DNA of 8,299 nucleotides, taken from contig JAKCAB010000767.1 of assembly GCA_021839785.1 (NCBI GenBank), positions 1 to 8,299 on the forward strand, written 5' to 3'. The position numbers and the translations under genes were made by a program. Of the stretch, positions 1-6,572 are shown piece by piece. How positions within the stretch are numbered: the stretch's first letter is position 1; each line of letters starts with the position of its first letter. This DNA is from a bacterium (lineage in GTDB: Bacteria > Verrucomicrobiota > Verrucomicrobiae > Limisphaerales > J093). Below the pieces are notes generated by a model. It was not told the origin of the DNA and searched no databases. It saw nothing but the letters and a program-made list of their open reading frames with translations.

Positions 1-1160
1 CGGCCCGCCGCGCGGCCGACTTCCACGTGCGCGGCGGCCGCGTGCGGCCCAAGTTCGGCCATGTCGCCCAGCACCGCAATGTGCCGGCCTTCGCAATCCA
101 GATCGCGCAACGTGGCCAGCGCGGCCAGCATCGAATCGGCATTCGCGTTGTACGAATCGTCCAGGACGCGCACGCCGCCCACCAGCGCGAGCTGCAGGCG
201 TCGCTTCGGCGCCGGGCAATCGCGCAAGCCGGCTTCCACTTCCGCGCGGCTCAAGCCCAGTTCGGCGCCCAACGCCAGCGCGAGCAGCGCGTTTTCGACC
301 TGATGCCGACCGAGCAACCGCAGGCGATAATCGCCGTTGAAAGCTGCCAGCGGCGCCCGCACGGCAAAGTCGGTGCCTTCGTCGCCCACACTCGCCGACA
401 ACGCCACCCAGTCGTTCTCCGGCGCCCAGCCGACGCGCGCCACCCGCGCCCGCGCCCGCCGTCGCACCCGCTCCGCGCCCGGGCTGTCGCCGATCAAGAC
501 CAGCGCGCCCTCGGCGGGAATCGCGTCCGCCAACGTGCCTTCTTCCTGGATGACGCCGTCCAGGCTTCCGAAAAATTCGAGGTGCTCGCGGCCCAGGCGC
601 GTGAGCACGCCGTGGGTGGGCTGGGCGATGCGCAACAACGCCGCCAGTTCGCCGGGGTGGTTGGTGCCCACCTCCACCACCGCCGCCTGCGCGCGCGCGT
701 CCAACCCGAGCAACGTCTGCGGCAGGCCGACGTCGTTGTTGAAACTCGCCTCGCTGGCAACGGTGGCAAACCTCCGGCCCAGCACCGCGGCGACAAGTTC
801 CTTGGTCGTGGTCTTGCCGTTGGAGCCCGCCACCGCGACCACCGGAATCGAGAACTGTTGACGATGCGCCGCCGCCATTCGCCCCAAGGCCACCCGCGCA
901 TCGCGAACGACGATCTGCGGACACACCAACTCCGAATCGAGCGAGCCGGCTTCGCCCAGCACGCCCACCGCGCCGGCCGCCACCGCGCCAGCCGCAAACC
1001 GGTGGCCGTCGAAATTCGGGCCGTGCAGACAGACGAACAGATCGCCGGGCCGGATCGCGCGCGAATCCGTGCCAACCCGCTCGACCAGCCGCGCGGGCGC
1101 GGGGCCGCGCAGTTCGCCGCCGGCGTTTCGGGCCAGGGTCTGGAGCGGGCACGGATCCAT
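1..1160 (-). CDS. murF: UDP-N-acetylmuramoyl-tripeptide--D-alanyl-D-alanine ligase, MurF (3' end outside window)
   Basis: MurF is a cytoplasmic ATP-dependent ligase that joins D-Ala-D-Ala to the UDP-MurNAc-tripeptide, the last cytoplasmic step of stem-peptide assembly. I translated it by hand: 386 complete codons are visible of about 450-470 usual for the family, so only the end of the C-terminal domain is missing. The N-terminal domain has TDSRAIRPGDLF (31-42) and DGHRF (51-55). The central ATPase domain has an intact P-loop AGSNGKTTTKE (111-121), SFNNDVGLP (139-147), EVGTNHPGEL (163-172) and HLEFFGSL (193-200). The C-terminal domain has LDDSYNANADSM (333-344) and VLGDMAELG (363-371), both typical of MurF. 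The ATG at 1160 follows the murE TGA directly, with AGGAGG 11 bases upstream inside the murE end. One oddity is that the position aligned with the carbamylated lysine of E. coli MurF (AKGE) is glutamate 207 here (QEEGT). Identity as MurF is secure. Confidence 0.96.
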   Translation of the reverse strand, partial: MDPCPLQTLARNAGGELRGPAPARLVERVGTDSRAIRPGDLFVCLHGPNFDGHRFAAGAVAAGAVGVLGEAGSLDSELVCPQIVVRDARVALGRMAAAHRQQFSIPVVAVAGSNGKTTTKELVAAVLGRRFATVASEASFNNDVGLPQTLLGLDARAQAAVVEVGTNHPGELAALLRIAQPTHGVLTRLGREHLEFFGSLDGVIQEEGTLADAIPAEGALVLIGDSPGAERVRRRARARVARVGWAPENDWVALSASVGDEGTDFAVRAPLAAFNGDYRLRLLGRHQVENALLALALGAELGLSRAEVEAGLRDCPAPKRRLQLALVGGVRVLDDSYNANADSMLAALATLRDLDCEGRHIAVLGDMAELGPHAAAAHVEVGRAAG

Positions 1161-2681
1161 TCAGCCCACCACCTCCTGTTCGCGTCCCCGCCAGCCCAGC
1201 GAGGCCATCGCGGCCTGGGCGTACTCGCGATCGTCAAAGGGAATGACGCAGTCGCCCAGTTCCTGAATGCAGCGGTGGCCTTTGCCGGCCAGCAGCACGC
1301 AATCGCCGGGCCGCGCCAACCGCAACAGTTCGCGGATGGCCTCCTGGCGGTCATGCACCATGAACGGCGGCGTGCCTTTGATCGGCACGTAACCGCTGGC
1401 CACCTGGGCGGAGATCACCTCGGCCGATTCCGGTCCCGGATTGTCCGCCGTGAAAACCGTTTCGTCCGCCCACCGGGCCGCGACTCCGCCGAAGACCGGT
1501 CGCGCCGTCGTCGGGTGGTGGCGGCTGCACCCGAACAACAACAGCACGCGCCCCGACGTGAGTTCGCGCGTCGCGCGCAACGCCGCCTCCAAATCCGACG
1601 CGGACCGGCAGGCATCGACGAAGACATGGACGGGCACGTCGGTGGCCACCGGTTCGAGGTGTCCCGCCACCGCGGGCAGGCGTGCCAGCCCCGCGGCGAT
1701 CACCGGCAACGGCAGTTTCATCGCTTGGGCCACCGCCACCGCCGCCAACGCCGCGCGCGCGTTCGGCCGGCCCACGAGGGCCAGGTTCAAGGACAGCGGC
1801 CCGCCCGGCGTTTCCACGTCCGCCCGCGTGGCCCGCGGCGTCAGCCGGCGGAGTTTGGCCCGCACCGTGAACGCGTGTCCGGGACCGCCGTCGAGCCGCA
1901 AGGCCGCGTCCGCGCCGAGCCCGGCCCGGCCGCGCAAAACGTCGGTCACGCGCCACGCGCGGTCGTTGCGGGCCGCGCGGCCGTGCGCGCGAAAAGTGAA
2001 GCCGCCTTCCAGGCCGCCGCGCTCCGTTCGTCCGCGCACGCCAGCCACGTCGTCCGCGCCTGCCGTGATTTCGGTCACGATCAAAGTGTCCAGTTCCGAG
2101 GCTGCCAGGCAACCGCCCGCAATGGCTTCTGGAGCCAATTCGATGACGCACGCGCGGTCGCCGGCGCGGCTGGCTTCCGCCAGCAATTCCTGAATGTCGA
2201 GCGGTTCCGGCGCCGCCGCCAGCGCGGGCAAGGTTCGCTCCCCGACCTGGCAACCCAGGCTGCCGAGCAGCGCGGTCGCGACGCCGGAGGCAGACAGCAG
2301 CGCACGCAACACCTGTGCCACCGCCGCGCGCGCCGCGCAGCCGCTCACCACGATCATTTGCAGTTTCCGGCTGGGATGGCCGTAGAACGTGGCCGCCGCC
2401 ACGGCCAGCGCCTGGCGGCAGTTCGCCACCCGGATGCGCGTGGCCCGGTAGGGCACGAAACCGCCTTGCTCGGAGACGATGGCCGCGGCCCCGCGCTCGA
2501 TGGCCCGCGGGATGGACTGCGCGCCGTCGCCACCCGCCCCGGCCATCGCAAAGAAGAGCGAGCCCGGCACCACCCGCCGCGCGTCGTAGGCGAGCGCGGC
2601 CACGGAGCTGTCGAGCGCACCGTCGATGCTCAGGGCGCCGAGGCGCCCGGCCAGTTGGCGAAGTGGAATGGCAGCTCTCAT
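1161..2681 (-). CDS. murE: MurE-like Mur ligase with degenerate catalytic motifs (probable pseudoenzyme)
   Basis: This 506-residue protein has the size and three-domain plan of MurE, which normally adds meso-DAP or L-Lys to UDP-MurNAc-L-Ala-D-Glu (E. coli MurE is 495 aa). The N-terminal domain is recognisable: YDARRVVPGSLFFAM (32-46), DGAQSI (52-57), RAIERGAAAIVSE (59-71). The C-terminal domain aligns well: GRVLLLFGC (377-385), ADNP (412-415), LLAGKGH (463-469), PFDDRE (481-486). The functional residues are largely gone. The P-loop TGTNGKTT is SGCAARAA (113-120). The substrate TTP/TTG is AAP (156-158). SSHGL is APEAI (183-187). The DHLDYH segment is GADDVA (208-213), and the carbamylated Lys aligns with Gly223. 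DYAHTPD is DACRSAS (356-362), GGDRDRxKRP is SRHHPTTARP (386-395), DNPR is DNPG (413-416), and KGHE is KGHR (467-470). There is no stop or frame disruption. The ATG at 2681 lies 4 bases after the ftsI stop with no clear Shine-Dalgarno. Ancestry from MurE is clear, but ligase activity is doubtful. Confidence 0.88.
   Translation of the reverse strand: MRAAIPLRQLAGRLGALSIDGALDSSVAALAYDARRVVPGSLFFAMAGAGGDGAQSIPRAIERGAAAIVSEQGGFVPYRATRIRVANCRQALAVAAATFYGHPSRKLQMIVVSGCAARAAVAQVLRALLSASGVATALLGSLGCQVGERTLPALAAAPEPLDIQELLAEASRAGDRACVIELAPEAIAGGCLAASELDTLIVTEITAGADDVAGVRGRTERGGLEGGFTFRAHGRAARNDRAWRVTDVLRGRAGLGADAALRLDGGPGHAFTVRAKLRRLTPRATRADVETPGGPLSLNLALVGRPNARAALAAVAVAQAMKLPLPVIAAGLARLPAVAGHLEPVATDVPVHVFVDACRSASDLEAALRATRELTSGRVLLLFGCSRHHPTTARPVFGGVAARWADETVFTADNPGPESAEVISAQVASGYVPIKGTPPFMVHDRQEAIRELLRLARPGDCVLLAGKGHRCIQELGDCVIPFDDREYAQAAMASLGWRGREQEVVG
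1172..1177 (-). promoter_or_regulatory. Shine-Dalgarno of murF, inside the end of murE
   Basis: The minus strand reads AGGAGG here, 11 bases before the murF ATG at 1160-1158. It lies within the last codons of murE (Glu-Gln-Glu-Val-Val-Gly). With the murE TGA touching the murF ATG, this suggests translational coupling of the two genes. Confidence 0.6.
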
Positions 2682-2685
2682 GCAA

Positions 2686-4599
2686 TCACCGGCGCGGGAC
2701 GTCCGCGGAACGGCCTTTCGAAGGGTTCAAAACAAAGGAGCGGTTGGCGACCAGGTCCGCCGGGTTTTCGGGACCGGGTTGGGCGGGCGAGGTCTCCGGG
2801 GGGACGTCCGGTTCGAGCCGGAGGTAATTCGCCACGCGCTCGCCGATGGCCTTGAAGACCGGCGCCGCGACCGAGCCACCGGTGTAGGCAATGGCGCTCT
2901 TCACCGGCTCGTCCACCGCCACCAGGATGCAGACCTGCGGGTCGTCGGCCGGGAAGAAGCCGACGAACGAGGAGTAATACTTGCCGCTGTGGTAAGTGCC
3001 GTTGACGTTTTTTTGCGCGGTGCCGGTTTTCCCGGCCACAGTGTAATGGTCCAGCCGGGCGCCAGGCGCGGTGCCGTCCGGCGAGACCACGAGCTTCAAC
3101 GCGCGGGTGAGTTCGCGGGCCGCGGCTTCGCTCACCACGCGGCGTGGCGGATCGACCGGGTAACGGCCGGTCACGTGGCCGCGGCCGTCCTCGAGATGGT
3201 CCACCAGCCGGGGCCGGATCCAGAGGCCGCCGTTGGCGATCGCCGCGACCGCCATCACCATTTGCAGCGGACTGGCGCCGATTTCCTGGCCCATTGGAAT
3301 GCGCGTGATGGAAATGCCGCTCCAGTCCTTGGGCGCCCGCAGCAGGCCGGGCGTCTCGCTGGGCAGCGGAATCTGCGTGCGCGCGCCGAAGCCGAAGTTG
3401 CGGATCGAGGCGTAAAATCGCTGGGCGCCGATGCGCAGCGCCGCCTTGGCCGCGCCGATGTTCGAGGATTTCTCGACCACCTCGGCGAAGCTCAGGTTTT
3501 CGTGCGGGTGCGTGTCCGTGAGGTACACGCCGTTGTACCGCCAGCGGCCGTTCTCGCAGTTCACGCGTTCGTCCAACGTCAGCACGCCCAAGTTCAACGC
3601 GGTCGCGATGGTGACGGTCTTGAATACCGAGCCCGGCTCGTACATGTCCGCCACCGCGCGGTTGCGGTAAGCGGCCGGGTTGCTGCCGGGGTGGTTGAGG
3701 TCGAACGTCGGCCAGCTCGCCATCGCCAGGATTTCGCCGGTGCGCGGCCGCACGACAAGGCCGATGATGCCTTTCGGTTTGTACGCTTCGGCCGCCTTGG
3801 CCAACTCGGTCTCGACGATGTATTGCACGCTGGCGTCGAGGGTGAGCACGAGGGTCTGGCCGGGGCTGGGCGGCACGTTCACCTCGCCGGTCTGCCAGCC
3901 GTGGGTGCCGTTGAGCAGGTCGTCGAACGTCAACTCGAGCCCCGCGAGGCCGTGGTCCTCGAAGACGTAGCCCTCGTCGGTCTCGGTTTCGCCGGAACCC
4001 ACGTAGCCGACCACGTGCGCGGCCAGCGAACCGTTCGGGTACTGCCGGAGATAATCGTCTTGCGCGAAGACGCCGCGGCTGCGAATGGCCCGCAGCAACA
4101 GGCGCGCACGCGACTTCAAACGCTTCTCATCCACGCCGAAGTCGAGGGTCGCCATCCGCTGGGTGATTTGCTGCCATTGTTCCAGCGACACCTTGTGTTT
4201 GAGCACCGCGTACCGGCTGGTGATGACGACGTTCGAGCCGTTGACTTGGCGATGCAGCAAACGCGGCTGCAAATCTCTCAAGACCTCCGCGTCCGGCAAT
4301 TCGAGCAGGGGCGCCAGCGTCCGGGCCAGCAGCCCGCGCTGCGACGCCACCAGTTCCGGGTTCGCACACACGGTCTTCACCGGCACGCTCGTCGCGAGCA
4401 TTACGCCGCGACTGTCAGCAATGCCGCCGCGCCGGGCGGGATAAATTCGTTTGAAGTTCAGGTTGCGCCGCGCCTCTTCGCGGAACCGCGGATGCACCGT
4501 GATCTGCCGGTAAAACAACCAGCCCAGCAGCGTGGCGAACGCGAGCAACACGATCACCGCCATCGCGGCGAGCCGCCCATAACGCACCGGCCGGATCAC
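2686..4599 (-). CDS. ftsI: Septal peptidoglycan transpeptidase FtsI / PBP3 (class B penicillin-binding protein)
   Basis: FtsI is the division-specific D,D-transpeptidase that crosslinks septal peptidoglycan in the periplasm, acting with FtsW, FtsQ, FtsL and FtsB. The longest reading (GTG at 4632) is 648 aa. I prefer the GTG at 4599 (637 aa, Val-Ile-Arg-Pro start), because GGAGG sits 6 bases before it and no Shine-Dalgarno precedes the outer GTG. In 648-aa numbering, one membrane anchor spans about 20-41 after a short basic tail. The pedestal dimerisation domain starts at RRGGIADSRGVMLA (67-80). The transpeptidase domain carries all three catalytic motifs: S335-V-F-K338 in EPGSVFK, S389-S-N391, and K535-T-G537 in AGKTGTAQK. 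The GQEIGASPLQM segment (448-458) is also typical. The C-terminus past about 605 is a Pro/Glu-rich tail with no PASTA domain. It stops 4 bases before the murE-like gene. It appears fully active. Confidence 0.96.
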   Translation of the reverse strand: MIRPVRYGRLAAMAVIVLLAFATLLGWLFYRQITVHPRFREEARRNLNFKRIYPARRGGIADSRGVMLATSVPVKTVCANPELVASQRGLLARTLAPLLELPDAEVLRDLQPRLLHRQVNGSNVVITSRYAVLKHKVSLEQWQQITQRMATLDFGVDEKRLKSRARLLLRAIRSRGVFAQDDYLRQYPNGSLAAHVVGYVGSGETETDEGYVFEDHGLAGLELTFDDLLNGTHGWQTGEVNVPPSPGQTLVLTLDASVQYIVETELAKAAEAYKPKGIIGLVVRPRTGEILAMASWPTFDLNHPGSNPAAYRNRAVADMYEPGSVFKTVTIATALNLGVLTLDERVNCENGRWRYNGVYLTDTHPHENLSFAEVVEKSSNIGAAKAALRIGAQRFYASIRNFGFGARTQIPLPSETPGLLRAPKDWSGISITRIPMGQEIGASPLQMVMAVAAIANGGLWIRPRLVDHLEDGRGHVTGRYPVDPPRRVVSEAAARELTRALKLVVSPDGTAPGARLDHYTVAGKTGTAQKNVNGTYHSGKYYSSFVGFFPADDPQVCILVAVDEPVKSAIAYTGGSVAAPVFKAIGERVANYLRLEPDVPPETSPAQPGPENPADLVANRSFVLNPSKGRSADVPRR

Positions 4600-4605
4600 G
4601 TGGCA

Positions 4606-4610
4606 CCTCC
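4606..4610 (-). promoter_or_regulatory. Shine-Dalgarno deciding the ftsI start
   Basis: The minus strand reads GGAGG here, then six bases (TGCCAC), then the GTG at 4599-4597. This ideal spacing supports the shorter ftsI start over the in-frame GTG codons at 4632 and 4623. Confidence 0.65.
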
Positions 4611-4696
4611 GGGGCGCGCGCACCTCCCCCACCGGCGTTCGACCGTCGCCGAACTGGCCATGAGCATGGGGGAAGACCTCTTCACGCGTTCAGGGT

Positions 4697-5068
4697 TTAA
4701 GGATTCACCGAACGGGCCGCGAGGCGGACCGCCGCGGGCGCGGGTTGTCTCGCACTCCCCGCCGGGGCGATTTCAACCCGCAAAATCTGCGACGGCTCGG
4801 GCCGGACCAACCCCAGCGCCTTCGCCCGCTCGTACAACACCTCCGGCCGGGTCAGTTCGAGGCATTGAAACTCGAGCTGCTGGTTTTCCTTCTGGAGCGC
4901 GTCCAGCAACCGCCGGCCTTGGGCGATGTCGCGGAGCAACTGCTCGTTGCGGTTCCGGTTCCAGGTGTAGCCGATGCCCGCCGCGGCAAAGAAACCGCAC
5001 AGCAGCACCGCCAGCACCAGCGGTCCAAACCGCAGGATGCTCGCGGGCGATTTTCGGCTTTTGCGCAT
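4697..5068 (-). CDS. ftsL: FtsL-like cell division protein (single membrane segment and coiled coil)
   Basis: This is a small bitopic membrane protein of 123 aa. It has a basic N-terminus (MRKSRKSPAS), one hydrophobic segment at about 14-34, then a short charged heptad-like region at about 40-72 (NEQLLRDIAQGRRLLDAL, then KENQQLEFQCLEL) that should form a coiled coil. A LTRPEVLYERAKALGL stretch (72-87) follows, the kind of segment that ends FtsL and FtsB/DivIC ectodomains. The last 30 residues are Ala/Pro-rich. FtsL proteins have little sequence identity across phyla, so the call rests on topology, length and position between rsmH and ftsI, which is the standard ftsL slot. Its role would be to join FtsB and FtsQ in activating FtsW-FtsI. 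The ATG at 5068 is 19 bases after the rsmH stop, with no convincing Shine-Dalgarno. An FtsB/DivIC-type assignment cannot be excluded. Confidence 0.82.
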   Translation of the reverse strand: MRKSRKSPASILRFGPLVLAVLLCGFFAAAGIGYTWNRNRNEQLLRDIAQGRRLLDALQKENQQLEFQCLELTRPEVLYERAKALGLVRPEPSQILRVEIAPAGSARQPAPAAVRLAARSVNP

Positions 5069-5087
5069 CGTCAGCTTTCGTCCGTCG

Positions 5088-6023
5088 TCACTCCGTCAAT
5101 TTTTCCATCACCCGCAACTGGGCCGACCGCGCGCGCGGATTGGCCGCGAGCTCTTCCGCCGTCGGCACCACGGCCCGGCGCGTCACCCAGCGCAACTGGG
5201 CCGGCCGCGGACGCCGCAATTCCGGCACGTCCACGTCGCCGACCACTTCGTAATCGCGCGCGCGCGCCCGCCCGAACTGCCGGACCCGCCGCACTTCGCC
5301 CGAATGAAACGTCACGCACGCCAGCCTTCCGCCGCGCCGCAGGACCCGCCACGCCGCTTCCAGGCCGCGCTCGAGCGCGCCCAACTCGTCGTTCACCGCC
5401 AGGCGGAGCGCCTGAAACACCCGCGTGGCCGGATGCACCGCCGCGCCGCGACGCGGCACCGCCCGCTCGATCAGCCCCGCCAGTTGGCGCGTGGTGGTGA
5501 ACGGCGACCGCTCCCGCGCTTCCGCGATCGCGCGCGCGATCCGCCGCGCGTGCCGTTCATCCCCCAGCTCGGCGAAAAGCCGCGCCAGTTCCTCCGCCGG
5601 CGTCTCGTTCACCCAATCCGCCGCGGTGCGTCCGGCCTGCGGGTTCATCCGCATGTCCAGCGGCCCGTCGGTCAGGAAACTGAAGCCGCGCTCGGGCGTG
5701 TCGATTTGGTGCGAGCTCACGCCGAGGTCAGCCACCACGCCATCGCAACTGCCCGGCGCGAGCCATTCCCCCAACCGCTCGAAGGCGCCCAGCCGCAGCT
5801 CGAATCGCCCGGCATAGCCCGCCAACCGCTCCCCCGCCGCCGCAATCGCCGCCGGATCGCGGTCACACCCAAACAACCACCCCGATGGCGCGCTGGCCTC
5901 CAGGATCGCCGCGGCATGGCCGCCGCCTCCGACCGTGCCATCCACGTATCGACCGCCGGCATGCGGCTGCAACGCCATCACGACCTCGGCCAACAACACG
6001 GGCCGATGTTGGAAGCCTCCCAC
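5088..6023 (-). CDS. rsmH: 16S rRNA (cytosine-1402-N4)-methyltransferase RsmH (MraW)
   Basis: RsmH is a SAM-dependent methyltransferase that puts the N4 methyl group on C1402 of 16S rRNA in the ribosomal decoding centre. At 311 aa it has the normal family length. Motifs in order are HRPVLLAEV (6-14), the SAM-binding DGTVGGGGHA (28-37), CDRDPAAI (53-60), DLGVSSHQID (99-108), RGFSF..DGPLDMRMNP (112-128), HPATRVFQALRLAVNDEL (197-214) and NPRARSAQLRV (295-305). The usual FHSLEDR is FHSGEVR here (239-245), so the Leu and Asp are replaced while Glu and Arg remain. The start is a GTG at 6023 with AAGGAGG seven bases upstream, overlapping the TAA of the preceding gene. rsmH directly downstream of mraZ is nearly universal in dcw clusters, but here another gene lies between them. 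Confidence 0.96.
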   Translation of the reverse strand: MGGFQHRPVLLAEVVMALQPHAGGRYVDGTVGGGGHAAAILEASAPSGWLFGCDRDPAAIAAAGERLAGYAGRFELRLGAFERLGEWLAPGSCDGVVADLGVSSHQIDTPERGFSFLTDGPLDMRMNPQAGRTAADWVNETPAEELARLFAELGDERHARRIARAIAEARERSPFTTTRQLAGLIERAVPRRGAAVHPATRVFQALRLAVNDELGALERGLEAAWRVLRRGGRLACVTFHSGEVRRVRQFGRARARDYEVVGDVDVPELRRPRPAQLRWVTRRAVVPTAEELAANPRARSAQLRVMEKLTE

Positions 6024-6030
6024 TGGCCAG

Positions 6031-6037
6031 CCTCCTT
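6031..6037 (-). promoter_or_regulatory. Shine-Dalgarno of rsmH, overlapping the upstream stop codon
   Basis: The minus strand reads AAGGAGG seven bases before the GTG start at 6023. Its first two A's belong to the TAA stop (6038-6036) of the upstream unknown gene. This fixes the rsmH start and couples the two genes closely. Confidence 0.7.
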
Positions 6038-6572
6038 ACCCGGCCTGCCACCGGAACCATTGCCGCCAATGCGCCAGCCAGCCGCGCCAGCCAGCGCTGG
6101 CCGGATTCCGGCGCGGGCGCTCGGTTTTCAACAGATTCGCGACCTCAGCGGAACGGGCGCGCGGAATCAGCTCCAGGTCGTCCGCGTAAAGGTCGTTCCG
6201 CACCACGCGCACCGATTCCAACGACAACTCACCTTGCACCGGTGCGCCCCCGCGCGTGCGTTGACGCGACCGCGGGGCGCTCCGGGGTGTTGCGGGTTCG
6301 GGCTTCGAGGCTCGCGGCGCCATCAACGCTGGGATGGCTTGACGCGCGTCGAGCGGCAGCTCGGGGGCGCCGGCTGCCGCGGGTGGCGTAAAAGTCGGAG
6401 GGGCCGAAAGCGGCTTGGCTTCCGACGCTGGCACCCCGCCAGTTTCCGCAGCGTCAAAGGCCCGTTCGCGGCCGAAGTTCGGCAACAGGCCGTTTGCCAC
6501 GCGATAGGGCGCGGGCTGGTTTCGCACGCTGCCAAAGGCGCGGCCGATGGTGAGTAATCCCAACAAGCTCAT
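6036..6572 (-). CDS. Unrecognised 178-aa protein between mraZ and rsmH
   Basis: I do not recognise this protein. The ATG at 6572 overlaps the mraZ TGA by four bases (ATGA), and GGAGGG lies nine bases upstream, so the start is well supported. Three parts can be seen. Residues 1-38 are mildly hydrophobic and ordered-looking (MSLLGLLTIGRAFGSV, then PYRVANGLLPNFGRERAF). Residues 45-112 are a low-complexity Pro/Ala/Ser linker, basic at 96-109. Residues 113-150 look like a compact conserved block (VQGELSLESVRVVRNDLYA, then DDLELIPR) ending in a helix. The tail (161-178, GWRGWLAHWRQWFRWQAG) has five tryptophans plus arginines and could be an amphipathic membrane-surface helix. There is no signal peptide or clear transmembrane helix. 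Co-transcription with division genes suggests a role in division, wall synthesis or control by MraZ, but no function is shown. Confidence 0.82.
   Translation of the reverse strand: MSLLGLLTIGRAFGSVRNQPAPYRVANGLLPNFGRERAFDAAETGGVPASEAKPLSAPPTFTPPAAAGAPELPLDARQAIPALMAPRASKPEPATPRSAPRSRQRTRGGAPVQGELSLESVRVVRNDLYADDLELIPRARSAEVANLLKTERPRRNPASAGWRGWLAHWRQWFRWQAG

Noticed and set aside
494..1354. A 286-codon minus-strand frame over murF.
   Set aside because: It is out of frame with the true murF reading, which carries SNGKTTT and DDSYNAN. The translation here is Arg/Trp/Ala-rich noise.
1161..2681. The idea that the murE-like gene is a frameshifted true murE.
   Set aside because: The other frames contain no P-loop, DHLDYH or DNPR motifs at the matching places, and the called frame keeps family hydrophobic residues on both sides of each lost motif.
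27..2855. A 942-codon open frame on the plus strand.
   Set aside because: It is antisense to murF, the murE-like gene and the end of ftsI, all of which have clear family motifs. Its translation is rich in Arg, Gln, His and Ala with no recognisable domain, as expected for an antisense frame in GC-rich DNA.
2626..5253. An 875-codon open frame on the plus strand.
   Set aside because: It is antisense to ftsI and the ftsL-like gene, with no domain and a composition typical of shadow translation.
4974..6557. A 527-codon open frame on the plus strand.
   Set aside because: It covers rsmH and the unknown gene in antisense and shows low-complexity Arg/Pro/His-rich translation.
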